Below are positions 8,881 through 17,490 of a stretch of 64,000 nt of DNA, in pieces (positions within the stretch are counted from its first letter, which is position 1; every line of letters begins with the position of its first letter). The notes under the pieces are model-generated. The model saw only the letters and a list, made by a program, of their open reading frames with translations, had not been told where the DNA came from and did not search any database. The stretch lies in the NCBI GenBank assembly GCA_000437435.1, contig FR899629.1, forward strand, positions 98,076 through 162,075, written 5' to 3'. The translations under genes and the position numbers were made by a program. The stretch is from Clostridium sp. CAG:768 (GTDB lineage: Bacteria; Cyanobacteriota; Vampirovibrionia; Gastranaerophilales; Gastranaerophilaceae).

Positions 8881-9734
8881 TTATTTTAAAAAATCTTTCC
8901 AATACGATTTAGATGAATCTTGTGGATGCTTATCAGACAATGCGAAATATGCACATACATATATTGAACCAGTATAACTACAATAATTTTTTAACTCGTT
9001 ATCAGGAATATTTTCATCAGTAATCCCCCAAACATTATTTCCAATATATGGCTTTACATAACCATCATTTGTAAAAACAAATACAAACCAATCATACCCC
9101 CATTTATTAGGTCTAGCAGCACCATTTATATCAACACAAAGTTTTGGTCCCATCTGAACAGCAGTAGTTGCGGCATTATCAAAAGTTATAAAACGGCCAT
9201 TAACATCTTTTGCAACACCGCTTTCATCACACGGTCTTCCTGTAGTATTTCCATTTAAATGCCTTGGTTCCAAATCACCCAAATTCCCTGTTCCAGAAGA
9301 TACACCAATAATATTATCTGTTCCTTTTAAATAAGTTACAAATTTTCGTAATGAGTTATTAGAACGACCTTGATCATTTGCAACACTATAATCATATACA
9401 GACATATCATTATCAAACATAAATTGTCGTGACGCATTATTTAAATCACTATACATTTTTTTAAATTGAGAATGTAAAATCTGCTTTCTATAATTTGCAA
9501 CTAATGATGGTAAAGTTAAAGCAGCAACAACTCCTATTATTCCTAAAGTTATTAGTACCTCTGCTAACGTAAATCCAAATCTGTCATTGCGAGACTTTTG
9601 TCGAAGCAATCCAGCTTTTATTTTTAATAATTGGCTGGATTCTTTCGGGCATGCACCCTCAGAATGACACCCTCTAAATCCTTGTGGAATAAGCCCTAAA
9701 TTGCCCCCCCCCCGACATTCTCAAATCTTTTCAT
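8881..9734 (-). CDS. prepilin-like protein, frame interrupted at a G10 tract (locus A)
   Basis: An ATG at 9734 has AAAGGAGC upstream. Its frame runs MKRFENVGGGAI and stops at 9698-9696, just after ten G (9713-9704 on the coding strand). The frame after the tract is open to 8881 and carries the prepilin signature RFGFTLAEVLITLGIIGVVA. One extra G or two fewer would join both parts into 284 codons without a stop. The pilin body has paired Cys and the group motif CVDINGAARPNKWGYDWF. The leader contains the palindromic element at 9583-9668, read in frame. The only start after the tract is a TTG at 9609 without a ribosome site. It is probably a type IV pilus or pseudopilus subunit, either phase-off or miscalled here. 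Confidence 0.8.
9583..9668. repeat. 86-bp nested palindromic element inside a prepilin gene
   Basis: Imperfect terminal inverted repeats: GTCATTGCGAG at 9583 and CTCAGAATGAC ending 9668. An inner inverted pair AATCCAGC/GCTGGATT forms a nested hairpin. The layout resembles the widespread short GTCATTGCGAG repeats (MITE- or Rickettsia-palindromic-element-like). It lies in the prepilin leader and is read through without a stop in the prepilin frame. Confidence 0.7.
9704..9713. repeat. C10 homopolymer tract (prepilin locus A)
   Basis: Ten C on the plus strand, ten G in the coding direction. Context is TTG-C10-G. Slipped-strand mispairing here would switch the prepilin frame; 8 or 11 bases put the upstream ATG in frame. 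Confidence 0.9.
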
Positions 9735-9761
9735 ATTTCGCTCCTTTCTTTAATTGTTATA

Positions 9762-9790
9762 ATTATAAAGTATCCTTTACATAAATTCAA
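9762..9790 (-). promoter_or_regulatory. sigma-70-like promoter of prepilin locus A
   Basis: On the minus strand: TTGAAT (9790-9785), 17 nt, TATAAT (9767-9762), ending 27 nt before the ATG at 9734. The -35 overlaps the last codons of yidD, so the pilin is transcribed independently of the flagellar operon. Confidence 0.65.
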
Positions 9791-9993
9791 GGGACAGGAT
9801 CATAACCACCTTCATGATATGGGTGGCATTTGCAAATTCTTTTTATCCCAAGCCAACCGCCTTTTAAAACTCCATATTTTTCAATCGCTTGACGAGTATA
9901 TTCTGAACATGTCGGATAAAACCGACATACAGCAGGCGTATGTTTTGAAATTTTCTGATATATTGATATTAAAAATAATATTATTTTTTTCAT
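9787..9993 (-). CDS. yidD: membrane protein insertion efficiency factor YidD
   Basis: 68 residues from the ATG at 9993. An N-terminal hydrophobic/amphipathic helix (IILFLISIYQKI) is followed by the family core CRFYPTCSEYTRQAI and the end HPYHEGGYDPVP. It assists YidC/Sec insertion of inner-membrane proteins. The ATG lies one base past the flhA stop, so translation is probably coupled to flhA. The usual partners rnpA and yidC are not here, which makes this an unusual location. An upstream GTG/ATG-extended start inside flhA is rejected because it adds non-family residues. Confidence 0.93.
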   Translation of the reverse strand: MKKIILFLISIYQKISKHTPAVCRFYPTCSEYTRQAIEKYGVLKGGWLGIKRICKCHPYHEGGYDPVP

Positions 9994-9994
9994 A

Positions 9995-12112
9995 TTACTG
10001 ATCCATAGCATAAGATTCACCAATAGAATCTATCGCCTCAACTTTAATATCCGTAATCAATTCTGAATAAGAAATTACAACAATAGTCGGAATATGACGT
10101 TCCAAAAGTTGATAAAGAGGTAAACGAATTCTTGGAGAACACAATATTACAGGCTGCTGTCCACATGCCTGATGAGCTCTCATTAATGTTGTAGCTGTTG
10201 TTTCAATTAATTCCTGAACCTGCATAGGGTTCAATAAAAACATTGTACCTAATTCTGTTCTTTGACAACTGTCATCAAGAGTTTTTTCCCACTCAGGAGA
10301 AAGAGTTAACGCATATAAAACTTTGTCATCACCAACATTAGATAAACATATTTGACGTCCTAATGCAGCCCTTAATCTTTCTGATAAAATGTCAGGTTCT
10401 TTTGAAAATCTTGCGTAATCACAAAGTCTTTCAAATACAAATATAATATCTTTTATAGAAACTTTTTCTCTGATTAAGTTTACAAATATTTTTCTTAAGT
10501 CACTTGTAGAAATAATTGTAGGAACAAGGTCATTTACCAATGTAGGATCTTGAGAACGAACAAGTTCCATAAGCTTCAATACATCAGTTTTTGTCATAAC
10601 TTCATCAACGTGTTTTCTTACACATTCTTGCAAGTGTGTAACAATTACGTCAGTTGAGTCAACGGCAGTAACAGACCGAGCTGTTTTTGCATCCTCAGGA
10701 GAAATCCAATAAGCCTGAGTTTGATATGTAGGATCAATACCGATTATTGCGTCTTGAGGAACTTCTTTTTTCATCGCATCCCATTGATCAGCAATAACCA
10801 TTAATTTACCAGGATAAACATACCCTGTTGCAACAGTATTTCCACGAATTGAAATCATATATTCATTAGCATCCAAAGCTGATGAATCCATAATTCTTAT
10901 ATTTGGCAGAATATAACCTAATTCATCTGTAACTCTTTGACGTAAAGCAGCAATCTTAGCTAGCAATTGACCTTCTTGATCAGGGTCAGCAATTACAAGT
11001 AAGTTAGAACCAACCTGCAAACTTAAAACATCGACACCTAAACGCTCGTACATTCTGTTCGGGTTCACAAGATCCTGCATATTTTGACGAACATTTTCTA
11101 ATTGTCCCAATTGAGATTGAACATCAGCATTGATTAAAGTTGAGAAGCCTGCAATAAATAAACCTACTGCAAACATAAAGAATGGCAAAAATGGTAACCC
11201 TGTACCTTGCCAGAACCAAGTATGTCCTGTCACTGCTAAGAAAAATAAGAATATAGAAGCAAGGAACAATGCATTTGGTTTGCTTACAATTTGTCCTGTA
11301 ACATCAGAACCTAAAGAATTAGCAGCAGATGAACGAGTCATAAATACACCTGCAGCAATAGACATTAATAATGAAGGTAATTGAGATGCAAGACCGTCAC
11401 CAATAGTTAAAATTGTATATTTAGAAACTGCATCTGCAACAGGCATTTGGTTCATTAAACACCCGATACACAAACCGCCGATAATATTAATCAAAACAAT
11501 GATGATACCAGCTATAGTATCCCCTTTTACGAATTTCATAGCACCATCCATGCTACCAAATAAGTTTGATTCTCTTTGTAAATCTTCACGTTTTTTAGTT
11601 GCTTCTTCTGGAGAAATTAATCCCGCATTGAAATCCGCGTCAATTGTCATTTGCTTACCAGGCATCGCATCTAAGGCGAAACGAGCAGCAACTTCAGCTA
11701 TACGTTCAGCACCTTTTGTAATTACCATGAACTGAACAACTGTAATGATAAGGAAAATTACACCACCAACAATCATATTACCACCGGTAACGAATGTTCC
11801 GAATGCGTGAATTACCTCACCGGCTTCTCCTTTTGACAAAATCAATCTAGTAGAAGCAATAGATAATACAAGTCTAAACATTGTACCAATCAAAATAATT
11901 GATGGGAAAGATGCCAATTCCAATGTCTTTTTAACATACAAAGATATCATCAAAAGCACTACACCTAGTGCAATATTCAAACTTATACAAAAATTTACAA
12001 CCCAGTTTGGAAGCTCAACAAGCAACAGAACAATAAGCAATAATACAAATATTGCCATAAAAACTTCACTTAAATTTGTTCCGCCTCCGCCTTGTGCCTG
12101 TTCCTGTGCCAT
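9995..12112 (-). CDS. flhA: flagellar export apparatus protein FlhA
   Basis: 705 residues. The N-terminal half (about 15-320) has some eight membrane segments. The FHIPEP signature appears as ARFALDAMPGKQMTIDADFNAGLISPEEA. The C-terminal half is the cytosolic domain that forms the nonameric ring receiving export substrates. The length matches flagellar FlhA. Its ATG overlaps the fliH stop (TAATG), so the two are translationally coupled. The family also includes injectisome SctV, but the neighbouring fliE argues for a flagellum. Confidence 0.93.
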   Translation of the reverse strand: MAQEQAQGGGGTNLSEVFMAIFVLLLIVLLLVELPNWVVNFCISLNIALGVVLLMISLYVKKTLELASFPSIILIGTMFRLVLSIASTRLILSKGEAGEVIHAFGTFVTGGNMIVGGVIFLIITVVQFMVITKGAERIAEVAARFALDAMPGKQMTIDADFNAGLISPEEATKKREDLQRESNLFGSMDGAMKFVKGDTIAGIIIVLINIIGGLCIGCLMNQMPVADAVSKYTILTIGDGLASQLPSLLMSIAAGVFMTRSSAANSLGSDVTGQIVSKPNALFLASIFLFFLAVTGHTWFWQGTGLPFLPFFMFAVGLFIAGFSTLINADVQSQLGQLENVRQNMQDLVNPNRMYERLGVDVLSLQVGSNLLVIADPDQEGQLLAKIAALRQRVTDELGYILPNIRIMDSSALDANEYMISIRGNTVATGYVYPGKLMVIADQWDAMKKEVPQDAIIGIDPTYQTQAYWISPEDAKTARSVTAVDSTDVIVTHLQECVRKHVDEVMTKTDVLKLMELVRSQDPTLVNDLVPTIISTSDLRKIFVNLIREKVSIKDIIFVFERLCDYARFSKEPDILSERLRAALGRQICLSNVGDDKVLYALTLSPEWEKTLDDSCQRTELGTMFLLNPMQVQELIETTATTLMRAHQACGQQPVILCSPRIRLPLYQLLERHIPTIVVISYSELITDIKVEAIDSIGESYAMDQ

Positions 12113-12807
12113 TAAATTTCTTTTAAAGCCTCACTTATTACCGCCAACTGTGTTTCAATTGTAGCATCAATAACACCGTTTGTTGTAGTTACCATACAAC
12201 CACCTTCCATTATTGATTCATCTGGTACAATTAAAACTTTTGCATCAAGTCCTACAGTCCCCATAACATTAGGAATTTCTGATTTTAACAAAGAAACCTG
12301 AGCCGGATTAACTCTAAGAGTAATTTTTGTTTCTTCTTTAGATAATCCTTTCAAAATTTCCATTATATTATCAATAATAATTGTAGGATCTTGCTGTAAT
12401 TCTTTTTTAATAATTTTTTGTGCAATTTCAACGCTTATTTCTAAAATATCAGGAGCTATGTATTCAAATACCTCTTGTTTTGCGCCAGCAAATGATGTAA
12501 TCGCATTTTTTACATCTGCAATATCAGCTTTTGCTTGCATTAATCCTTCTTGGTAACCTTCTTTTGCAGCAGCTTCTTTGATATTTTGAGCTTCTTCCCT
12601 TGCACGAGAAATAAGGTTTCTGTCATCAATTCTTCGGAAACCTCGCCTTCTATCGCCACGTCTACGCTCTTGACGTTGTTTGAAATCTATATTATCAAGA
12701 TTAAAAAGATCTATTTTTTCTTCTTCAACCTTGACTTCAGGCTCTTTTTGAACCTGCTCTTCTTTAATTTCCTCCACCGGTCTGCCGGACTTCTTTTTTA
12801 TAATCAT
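12112..12807 (-). CDS. fliH: flagellar assembly protein FliH (SctL family)
   Basis: 231 residues. A charged, low-complexity N-terminus (Glu/Lys, then an Arg-rich RQERRRGDRRRGFRR) is followed by a helical EEAQNIKEAAAKEGYQEGLMQA segment with FliH-type spacing. The C-terminal domain is like V-type ATPase E subunit (IAQKIIKKEL, VPDESIMEGGCMVTTTNGVIDA). FliH is the stator and regulator of the FliI export ATPase. fliI is not in the window; flhA follows directly. Confidence 0.85.
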   Translation of the reverse strand: MIIKKKSGRPVEEIKEEQVQKEPEVKVEEEKIDLFNLDNIDFKQRQERRRGDRRRGFRRIDDRNLISRAREEAQNIKEAAAKEGYQEGLMQAKADIADVKNAITSFAGAKQEVFEYIAPDILEISVEIAQKIIKKELQQDPTIIIDNIMEILKGLSKEETKITLRVNPAQVSLLKSEIPNVMGTVGLDAKVLIVPDESIMEGGCMVTTTNGVIDATIETQLAVISEALKEI

Positions 12808-12818
12808 GATTAACTATA

Positions 12819-13835
12819 TTATACACTATCCTCTAGGTGTGTGGCAATAATATTTGCAACTTTTGGAGAAATTTCATAGTAATCTCCCTCTAAAGCACTA
12901 AATACAAACCTTTTAACCTTTGCACGTTCGGTTCTTAATGTTTGTTCAAGTTGTGATTTATCTAAATATTGTGAAACATTTTGAATTTTTGAAATAATTT
13001 TAGAAGGAGTTATATTCTGATTTGCAAGAGGCAAATTAGTTTTAATTTCCTGAAGACATCTCAACGCAACACCAGGATCAACCTTTGTTCCTAAATCAGG
13101 CATTCCCATAAATTTTATGACAGATTGTGCATCTTCAGGATTAAATTTATTCAAAATTGTCTGAACTTTTTCCTGACGCATCTTTTGGAACAACATTGCT
13201 AAAGTTGCTAATTTCAACACTTTTGCATCTGCACCTAAAGGCATTGCTCCGCTTCCAACAGGCACATTTCCTCCTTGAGGTACAGGAGGTGCAGGATTCC
13301 CAGCTGCTTGGGCTTGAGCCTGAGCTTGTTCTGCTTGAGCCTGTTGTTGCATCATTGCATCTATATTTGACTGACTTGCTGCTTTTTCCATTAACCCTTG
13401 ATCAATCAAATTTTTATCTTTTAATTCAGAAATACAATCTAGGTAAGTCTTTTTTACATGATGCTCAATTAATTGCAAACATTGATCTTGTGGAAGTCCT
13501 TGGTGAAATGCATTTTTTGCTATTTCAAAAATTGTATACGCAATTTTCTGCATAATTGGATCCCAATATTGTTGAGGGATTCCGGAACGAATCAAATCAA
13601 CAGATTTATGAAAAGACCATTCTGCAATAATTTGCGTAATCATAACAGCCTGATCTAGATTAAAGCCTAAAGATTCATCATCATAAAGAGCTTGCCCTGC
13701 AACTGTGGAAAAATTCAATAAAGTATTAGCAACATAATTTTTTTGGTTATCATTAAAATCAGGCGGAATTAATTCTAGTGCCTGTTGAGCTAAATTTTGG
13801 GCGAACCCTTTGTAATCAAAACCTTGTATTGCCAT
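12819..13835 (-). CDS. unknown protein in the fliG position of the flagellar operon
   Basis: 338 residues between fliF and fliH, where fliG normally lies. It is mostly helical and soluble. An N-terminal helical domain (1-150) is followed by a Gln/Ala-rich linker (about 155-200, AQAEQAQAQAQAAGNPAPPV). A C-terminal region follows (KLATLAMLFQKMRQEKVQTILNKF, then EDAQSVIKFM) with a loose feel of FliG helical repeats. The FliG EHPQR and charged torque-helix motifs are not evident. FliF ends in a possible FliG-binding tail (EKIKSWIEQG), so this could be a highly diverged FliG. That is an inference from position. Confidence 0.6.
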   Translation of the reverse strand: MAIQGFDYKGFAQNLAQQALELIPPDFNDNQKNYVANTLLNFSTVAGQALYDDESLGFNLDQAVMITQIIAEWSFHKSVDLIRSGIPQQYWDPIMQKIAYTIFEIAKNAFHQGLPQDQCLQLIEHHVKKTYLDCISELKDKNLIDQGLMEKAASQSNIDAMMQQQAQAEQAQAQAQAAGNPAPPVPQGGNVPVGSGAMPLGADAKVLKLATLAMLFQKMRQEKVQTILNKFNPEDAQSVIKFMGMPDLGTKVDPGVALRCLQEIKTNLPLANQNITPSKIISKIQNVSQYLDKSQLEQTLRTERAKVKRFVFSALEGDYYEISPKVANIIATHLEDSV

Positions 13836-13842
13836 TACTTAT

Positions 13843-15519
13843 TTAACCTTGTTCAATCCAACTTTTTATCTTTTCACCAGCTTCATCATCATCAGCATTA
13901 GATAACTCTGCAGACAAATTAGACAATGTATCAGCAAGCTGTGCTGGATTTTGCTGCTGAATATAACCTCTCTGCTGTTGTTCTACAAGCCCTTGTGCTA
14001 ATTCGGACTGTCTTTCTGTCAATTGAGCAGCTCTTTGATTAATATCAGATAATTGTTGTTCTTGTTGAGCTGTTTTTTGTCTTAACATTTCAACTTCACG
14101 TCTGTTTGCTTCTTGGACTTGTTGAACTTTATTTGATACAGCCTTAAACACAATTATCAAACCGATTGCACTTAAAGCTATTGCAAGCCACCATGGATTC
14201 CCTGTTTCATCAGGTTTTGGTAAATTTGCAGGTCTATCAGAAGCTAAATATGGATCTGTAGAATCAGAAAATGCAATTGATACATTATCAGGGTTTACTT
14301 TTGGACTTGCAGCTTTTGCAATCAATTCTTTTAGTTCTTCCAAAGTTGTATTTGCTGGTAGTGCATTTTTATCCAATGTAACAGCTATTGAAATATCTTC
14401 AACAACACCTGGTTTAATATATTCATTTGTTTGAGTTTTTGTAACTCCATATTGAGTTTCTCTAGCTGTACGAGAATAATTTCTATTTTGAGAAGAATCA
14501 GATGTTCCGTTAGGAAGCCCGTTTGGAAGATATACACTTACTGCATTAACATTTTTATTAGAATCATTTGTTCTATCACCTAAACCTTCAGAAAATGTTT
14601 GCTCTGTAACTGATGCTTTTCTATTTGGATCATAATCTATTGTATATTTCTCAACAGGTGCTTGACGCAAAAATGTACTTACTGTTGCAACATAATTACC
14701 TTGACCAATAAGTCTATCTAACTGTTGATTTACTTTTGAAGTCATATACTTATCATTTTCTTCCAAGCGTTGAAGCATTTCATCTTCAGCATCCATAATA
14801 CTATGATAAGTATTACCGTTAGTATCAGTAATTGCAATATTTTCTGCAGTTAATCCTGTTACACTACCTAATAAAAGATTTGTAATAGCTTTTACTTTAA
14901 CTTGATCTAATCGAGTTTCTTTATCACCTTTAGCCAAAGTAATTTGAACAGTTGCAGTTACAGGTTTTTGCATTGATGTGAACATTGTCTGTTCCGGAAT
15001 CGAAATAAATACTGACGCATTTTCAATTCCATTAATTCTTCTTATTAATCTTGATAACTCTCCATTAATTGCTCTTGATAATCTAATTTTTTTATCTTCT
15101 TTGGTTGATGTGAAATCACCTTTGTCAAAAATTTCAAGACCAACATTTTGATCCATTAGACCACTTTGTACTATTTGAATTAATGCTTGATCTCTGTCTG
15201 TTGTATAACAAGCTTTTCTACCAGTTTTACAATCACCTTTTTTCAAGTACAAAATAGATTTTGTACCATCTAATCTTCTACTTACAGCAATATCATACTT
15301 TGCAAGTAACGCCTGAATTTCAATAGCTTTACCTGCATTATCAGTAGTCAACAAATCAACATCAGCCTTTAATGGTTCTCCTGTAATTTCAGTACCATTA
15401 GAGGGTTTACTTGATGAACTTACAATTCCTATTGTAACAAACAATGCCAATATTAATACTACAGCACCAATTACTCCATATAATAAAGGCTTATTCTCAA
15501 GTATTTTCTGAAAGTCCAT
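13843..15519 (-). CDS. fliF: flagellar MS-ring protein FliF
   Basis: 558 residues. Membrane segment at about 12-34 (LYGVIGAVVLILALFVTIGIV), then the YscJ/FliF periplasmic domains (LDQVKVKAITNLLLGSVTGL, ENIAITDTNGN). A variable low-complexity loop and a second membrane segment near 440 (WWLAIALSAIGLIIVF) follow. The cytosolic tail is long, Gln-rich and coiled-coil, and its end EAGEKIKSWIEQG resembles the FliG-binding motif. A Cys-containing insertion (KKGDCKTGRKACYTTDRDQ) sits in the first domain. It forms the basal-body platform in the inner membrane, in operon with fliE upstream and the fliG-position gene 8 nt downstream. Confidence 0.9.
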   Translation of the reverse strand: MDFQKILENKPLLYGVIGAVVLILALFVTIGIVSSSSKPSNGTEITGEPLKADVDLLTTDNAGKAIEIQALLAKYDIAVSRRLDGTKSILYLKKGDCKTGRKACYTTDRDQALIQIVQSGLMDQNVGLEIFDKGDFTSTKEDKKIRLSRAINGELSRLIRRINGIENASVFISIPEQTMFTSMQKPVTATVQITLAKGDKETRLDQVKVKAITNLLLGSVTGLTAENIAITDTNGNTYHSIMDAEDEMLQRLEENDKYMTSKVNQQLDRLIGQGNYVATVSTFLRQAPVEKYTIDYDPNRKASVTEQTFSEGLGDRTNDSNKNVNAVSVYLPNGLPNGTSDSSQNRNYSRTARETQYGVTKTQTNEYIKPGVVEDISIAVTLDKNALPANTTLEELKELIAKAASPKVNPDNVSIAFSDSTDPYLASDRPANLPKPDETGNPWWLAIALSAIGLIIVFKAVSNKVQQVQEANRREVEMLRQKTAQQEQQLSDINQRAAQLTERQSELAQGLVEQQQRGYIQQQNPAQLADTLSNLSAELSNADDDEAGEKIKSWIEQG

Positions 15520-15590
15520 TCTTCTCCCTCTTTGAAAGCATTAATTATTTAATTTATTCCAAGTCTGTTTTTATCTATATTTTATTTATT

Positions 15591-15932
15591 TTATACCTGA
15601 ATTTGCATAACTTTGTCGTATGCTTGAATAACTTTACCTGTAAGCTGTGTTGCAACATTAATACTAATTTCTGATTTTGCCATAGCTGTCATTACATCGT
15701 GAATATCAACATTACCACTACCAGACATTACATCTTTTAACAAATTATCAGGAGCATTCAACTCTGTATTAAGATTTTCAACCAATCCTGACATTACTTG
15801 TTTAAAATCAGGAGATGCTTGATCTTCTACTCGCGAAATTCTAGCAGAAGGCATATTTCCTAAGCCTGTATCCAACTTTGTATGTTGAATTCTACCTGCT
15901 AAATCATATTGCGGATAAAAGCTGTTATACAT
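15591..15932 (-). CDS. fliE: flagellar hook-basal body protein FliE
   Basis: 113 residues. The C-terminal half carries the FliE pattern: DFKQVMSGLVENLNTEL, then DIHDVMTAMAKSEISINVA and VIQAYDKVMQIQV. FliE links the MS ring to the rod and is an early export substrate. It is the most flagellum-specific gene of the cluster and distinguishes it from an injectisome. First gene of the minus-strand operon; fliF starts 71 nt downstream. The expected rod genes flgB and flgC are not adjacent. Confidence 0.85.
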   Translation of the reverse strand: MYNSFYPQYDLAGRIQHTKLDTGLGNMPSARISRVEDQASPDFKQVMSGLVENLNTELNAPDNLLKDVMSGSGNVDIHDVMTAMAKSEISINVATQLTGKVIQAYDKVMQIQV

Positions 15933-16095
15933 TATTGCCTGCCTTTCTATATCTATAATAGCGTATATTTTTAAAATTTATACACATAACAGGCAAAAAT
16001 CATCCAAATTCAGTAGGAAAATCACTAAATTTAAACTAAATTTACTACCTGTCTTGCATGGCTTTAATGATTTTCAGCAAAAAATCAAGATTTAT

Positions 16096-16542
16096 TTAAT
16101 CTTCTTCCAATTCTCTTCTAATATCATCTACTGTCACATGAAGAATTGGGGAATTTTCATCTTTTCGCAAAACTACATTTGTAATCCCAGATTGTACTAT
16201 AAATCTTTTACACAAAATGCAAATAAAATTGTGTCCCCAAATATACATTGTAGCACCTTTGCATCTATCTTGCCCTGCTTGAATTATAGCGTTTTGTTCT
16301 GCATGAATTGATCTACAAGTTTCATATCTTGTCCCAGATGGAATATTATGTTTAATTCTATAACATTCGCCTCTTTCATAACAAGATTCGACTTTCGATG
16401 GAGTTCCGTTATAACCTGTTGCCTTAATTTTTTTATCATCACCAACAATTACAGCTCCAACTTGTGCTCTTATACAATTAGATCTGCTTGCACAGGTCTT
16501 TGCCAAGTCTAAAAAATAATCTTCCCATGATTTAATTTCCAT
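16096..16542 (-). CDS. dCMP deaminase / ComEB-like cytidine deaminase family
   Basis: 148 residues. Zinc site HAEQNAI with CILC as the downstream Cys pair (the usual PCxxC Pro is Ile here). GAVIVGDDKKIKATGYNGTP precedes it, and C31-C38 and C62-C68 resemble the extra Cys/His cluster of the dCMP deaminase/ComEB branch. Likely deaminates dCMP to dUMP for thymidylate supply; the ComEB branch is named from competence operons. A strong ribosome site (GGAGGAAAG) precedes the ATG. Divergent from the glycosyltransferase gene. Confidence 0.87.
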   Translation of the reverse strand: MEIKSWEDYFLDLAKTCASRSNCIRAQVGAVIVGDDKKIKATGYNGTPSKVESCYERGECYRIKHNIPSGTRYETCRSIHAEQNAIIQAGQDRCKGATMYIWGHNFICILCKRFIVQSGITNVVLRKDENSPILHVTVDDIRRELEED

Positions 16543-16583
16543 ATTCTTTCCTCCGAGATTATTCTAGTATAAAATAATACCCC

Positions 16584-16611
16584 TTGCAAATAATCTTTTA
16601 TATTATATTAT
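16584..16611 (+). promoter_or_regulatory. promoter giving a leaderless glycosyltransferase mRNA
   Basis: TTGCAA (16584-16589), 16 nt, TATTAT (16606-16611), then six bases to the ATG at 16618. Initiation 6-7 nt after the -10 would put the first transcribed base on or beside the A of the ATG. Confidence 0.55.
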
Positions 16612-16617
16612 GAGGTT

Positions 16618-17490
16618 ATGCTTAATCTATTTAAGAGAGGCTCATTGAAAACTATTGATAAAGTTTCTTTAGACAAAGAAATTGAAAATTATAGTTTGAG
16701 CGGTGTTACAGGTGATGAAAAAGGATTAATAATTTCTCTTACATCTTTCCCCCAAAGAATGTATGAAATTCACTATACTCTTTATTCATTACTCACACAG
16801 ACCGTAAAACCTGCAAAAGTTATTCTATGGTTAGGAATAGAACAATTTCCAAATAAAGAAAAAGATATTCCTGAAAAAGTTTTAAAACTAAAAGAAAATG
16901 GACTGACAATAGGCTGGTACAAAAATCTTCGTTCTTATACCAAATTAATTCCAGCATTAACCAATTATCCAAATAATATTATTGTTACAGCAGATGATGA
17001 TATTTATTATGAAAATGATTGGCTTGAAAAATTGATCAAAAGCTATGAAGAAAATAAAGATTGCATTATCTGCCATAGAGCACATAGAGTTAAAATAAAA
17101 AAAGATGCTCTTGCTCCTTATAAAAAATGGCCTAAAAAAATAAAAGGAGGAAAAGCCTCTTATATGAATTTCTTAACAGGAGTAGGCGGTGTTTTATACC
17201 CTCCAAACTGTTTATACAAAGATATTTTAAATGAAGAACTATTTATGGAATTAGCGCCAAAAGCAGATGACGTATGGTTTTGGGCTATGGCTGTTTTAAA
17301 TCATACAAAAATTCTTGTAGTTAAAGATTGGATTAGAGAATTAACATATGTTAACCCCGAAAGAGAAAGAGGGTTAACAAATGAAATTACATTATTTTCA
17401 TCTAACAAAAAAGGCGGAAATGATTTACAAATCGAAAACGTTATAAACCATTATCCGCAAATATTAGAAATTTTAAAAGAAAAAATTTAA
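16618..17490 (+). CDS. glycosyltransferase, GT-A fold (GT2-like)
   Basis: 290 residues, no membrane segment. ISLTSFPQRMYEIHYTLYSLLTQT at 40-65 and IIVTADDDIYYENDWLEKLI around 120-140 carry the nucleotide-sugar/metal-binding DDD motif of GT-A enzymes. A later ADDVWFWAMAV matches the acidic base region of this group. Likely adds a sugar to surface polysaccharide or a glycoprotein; donor and acceptor are unknown. The start has no ribosome site but sits six bases after a -10. Its stop abuts the convergent purH stop. Confidence 0.8.
   Translation: MLNLFKRGSLKTIDKVSLDKEIENYSLSGVTGDEKGLIISLTSFPQRMYEIHYTLYSLLTQTVKPAKVILWLGIEQFPNKEKDIPEKVLKLKENGLTIGWYKNLRSYTKLIPALTNYPNNIIVTADDDIYYENDWLEKLIKSYEENKDCIICHRAHRVKIKKDALAPYKKWPKKIKGGKASYMNFLTGVGGVLYPPNCLYKDILNEELFMELAPKADDVWFWAMAVLNHTKILVVKDWIRELTYVNPERERGLTNEITLFSSNKKGGNDLQIENVINHYPQILEILKEKI

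Noticed and set aside
9609..9611. TTG start for prepilin A
   Set aside because: It lies inside the palindromic element and has no ribosome site or suitable -10, unlike the ATG at 9734.
9995..15932. Reading the fli/flh cluster as a type III injectisome
   Set aside because: fliE is flagellum-specific and fliF has the two-membrane-segment MS-ring layout; no needle, tip or injectisome secretin gene is present. The secretin at 42219 sits with pilB and pilC.
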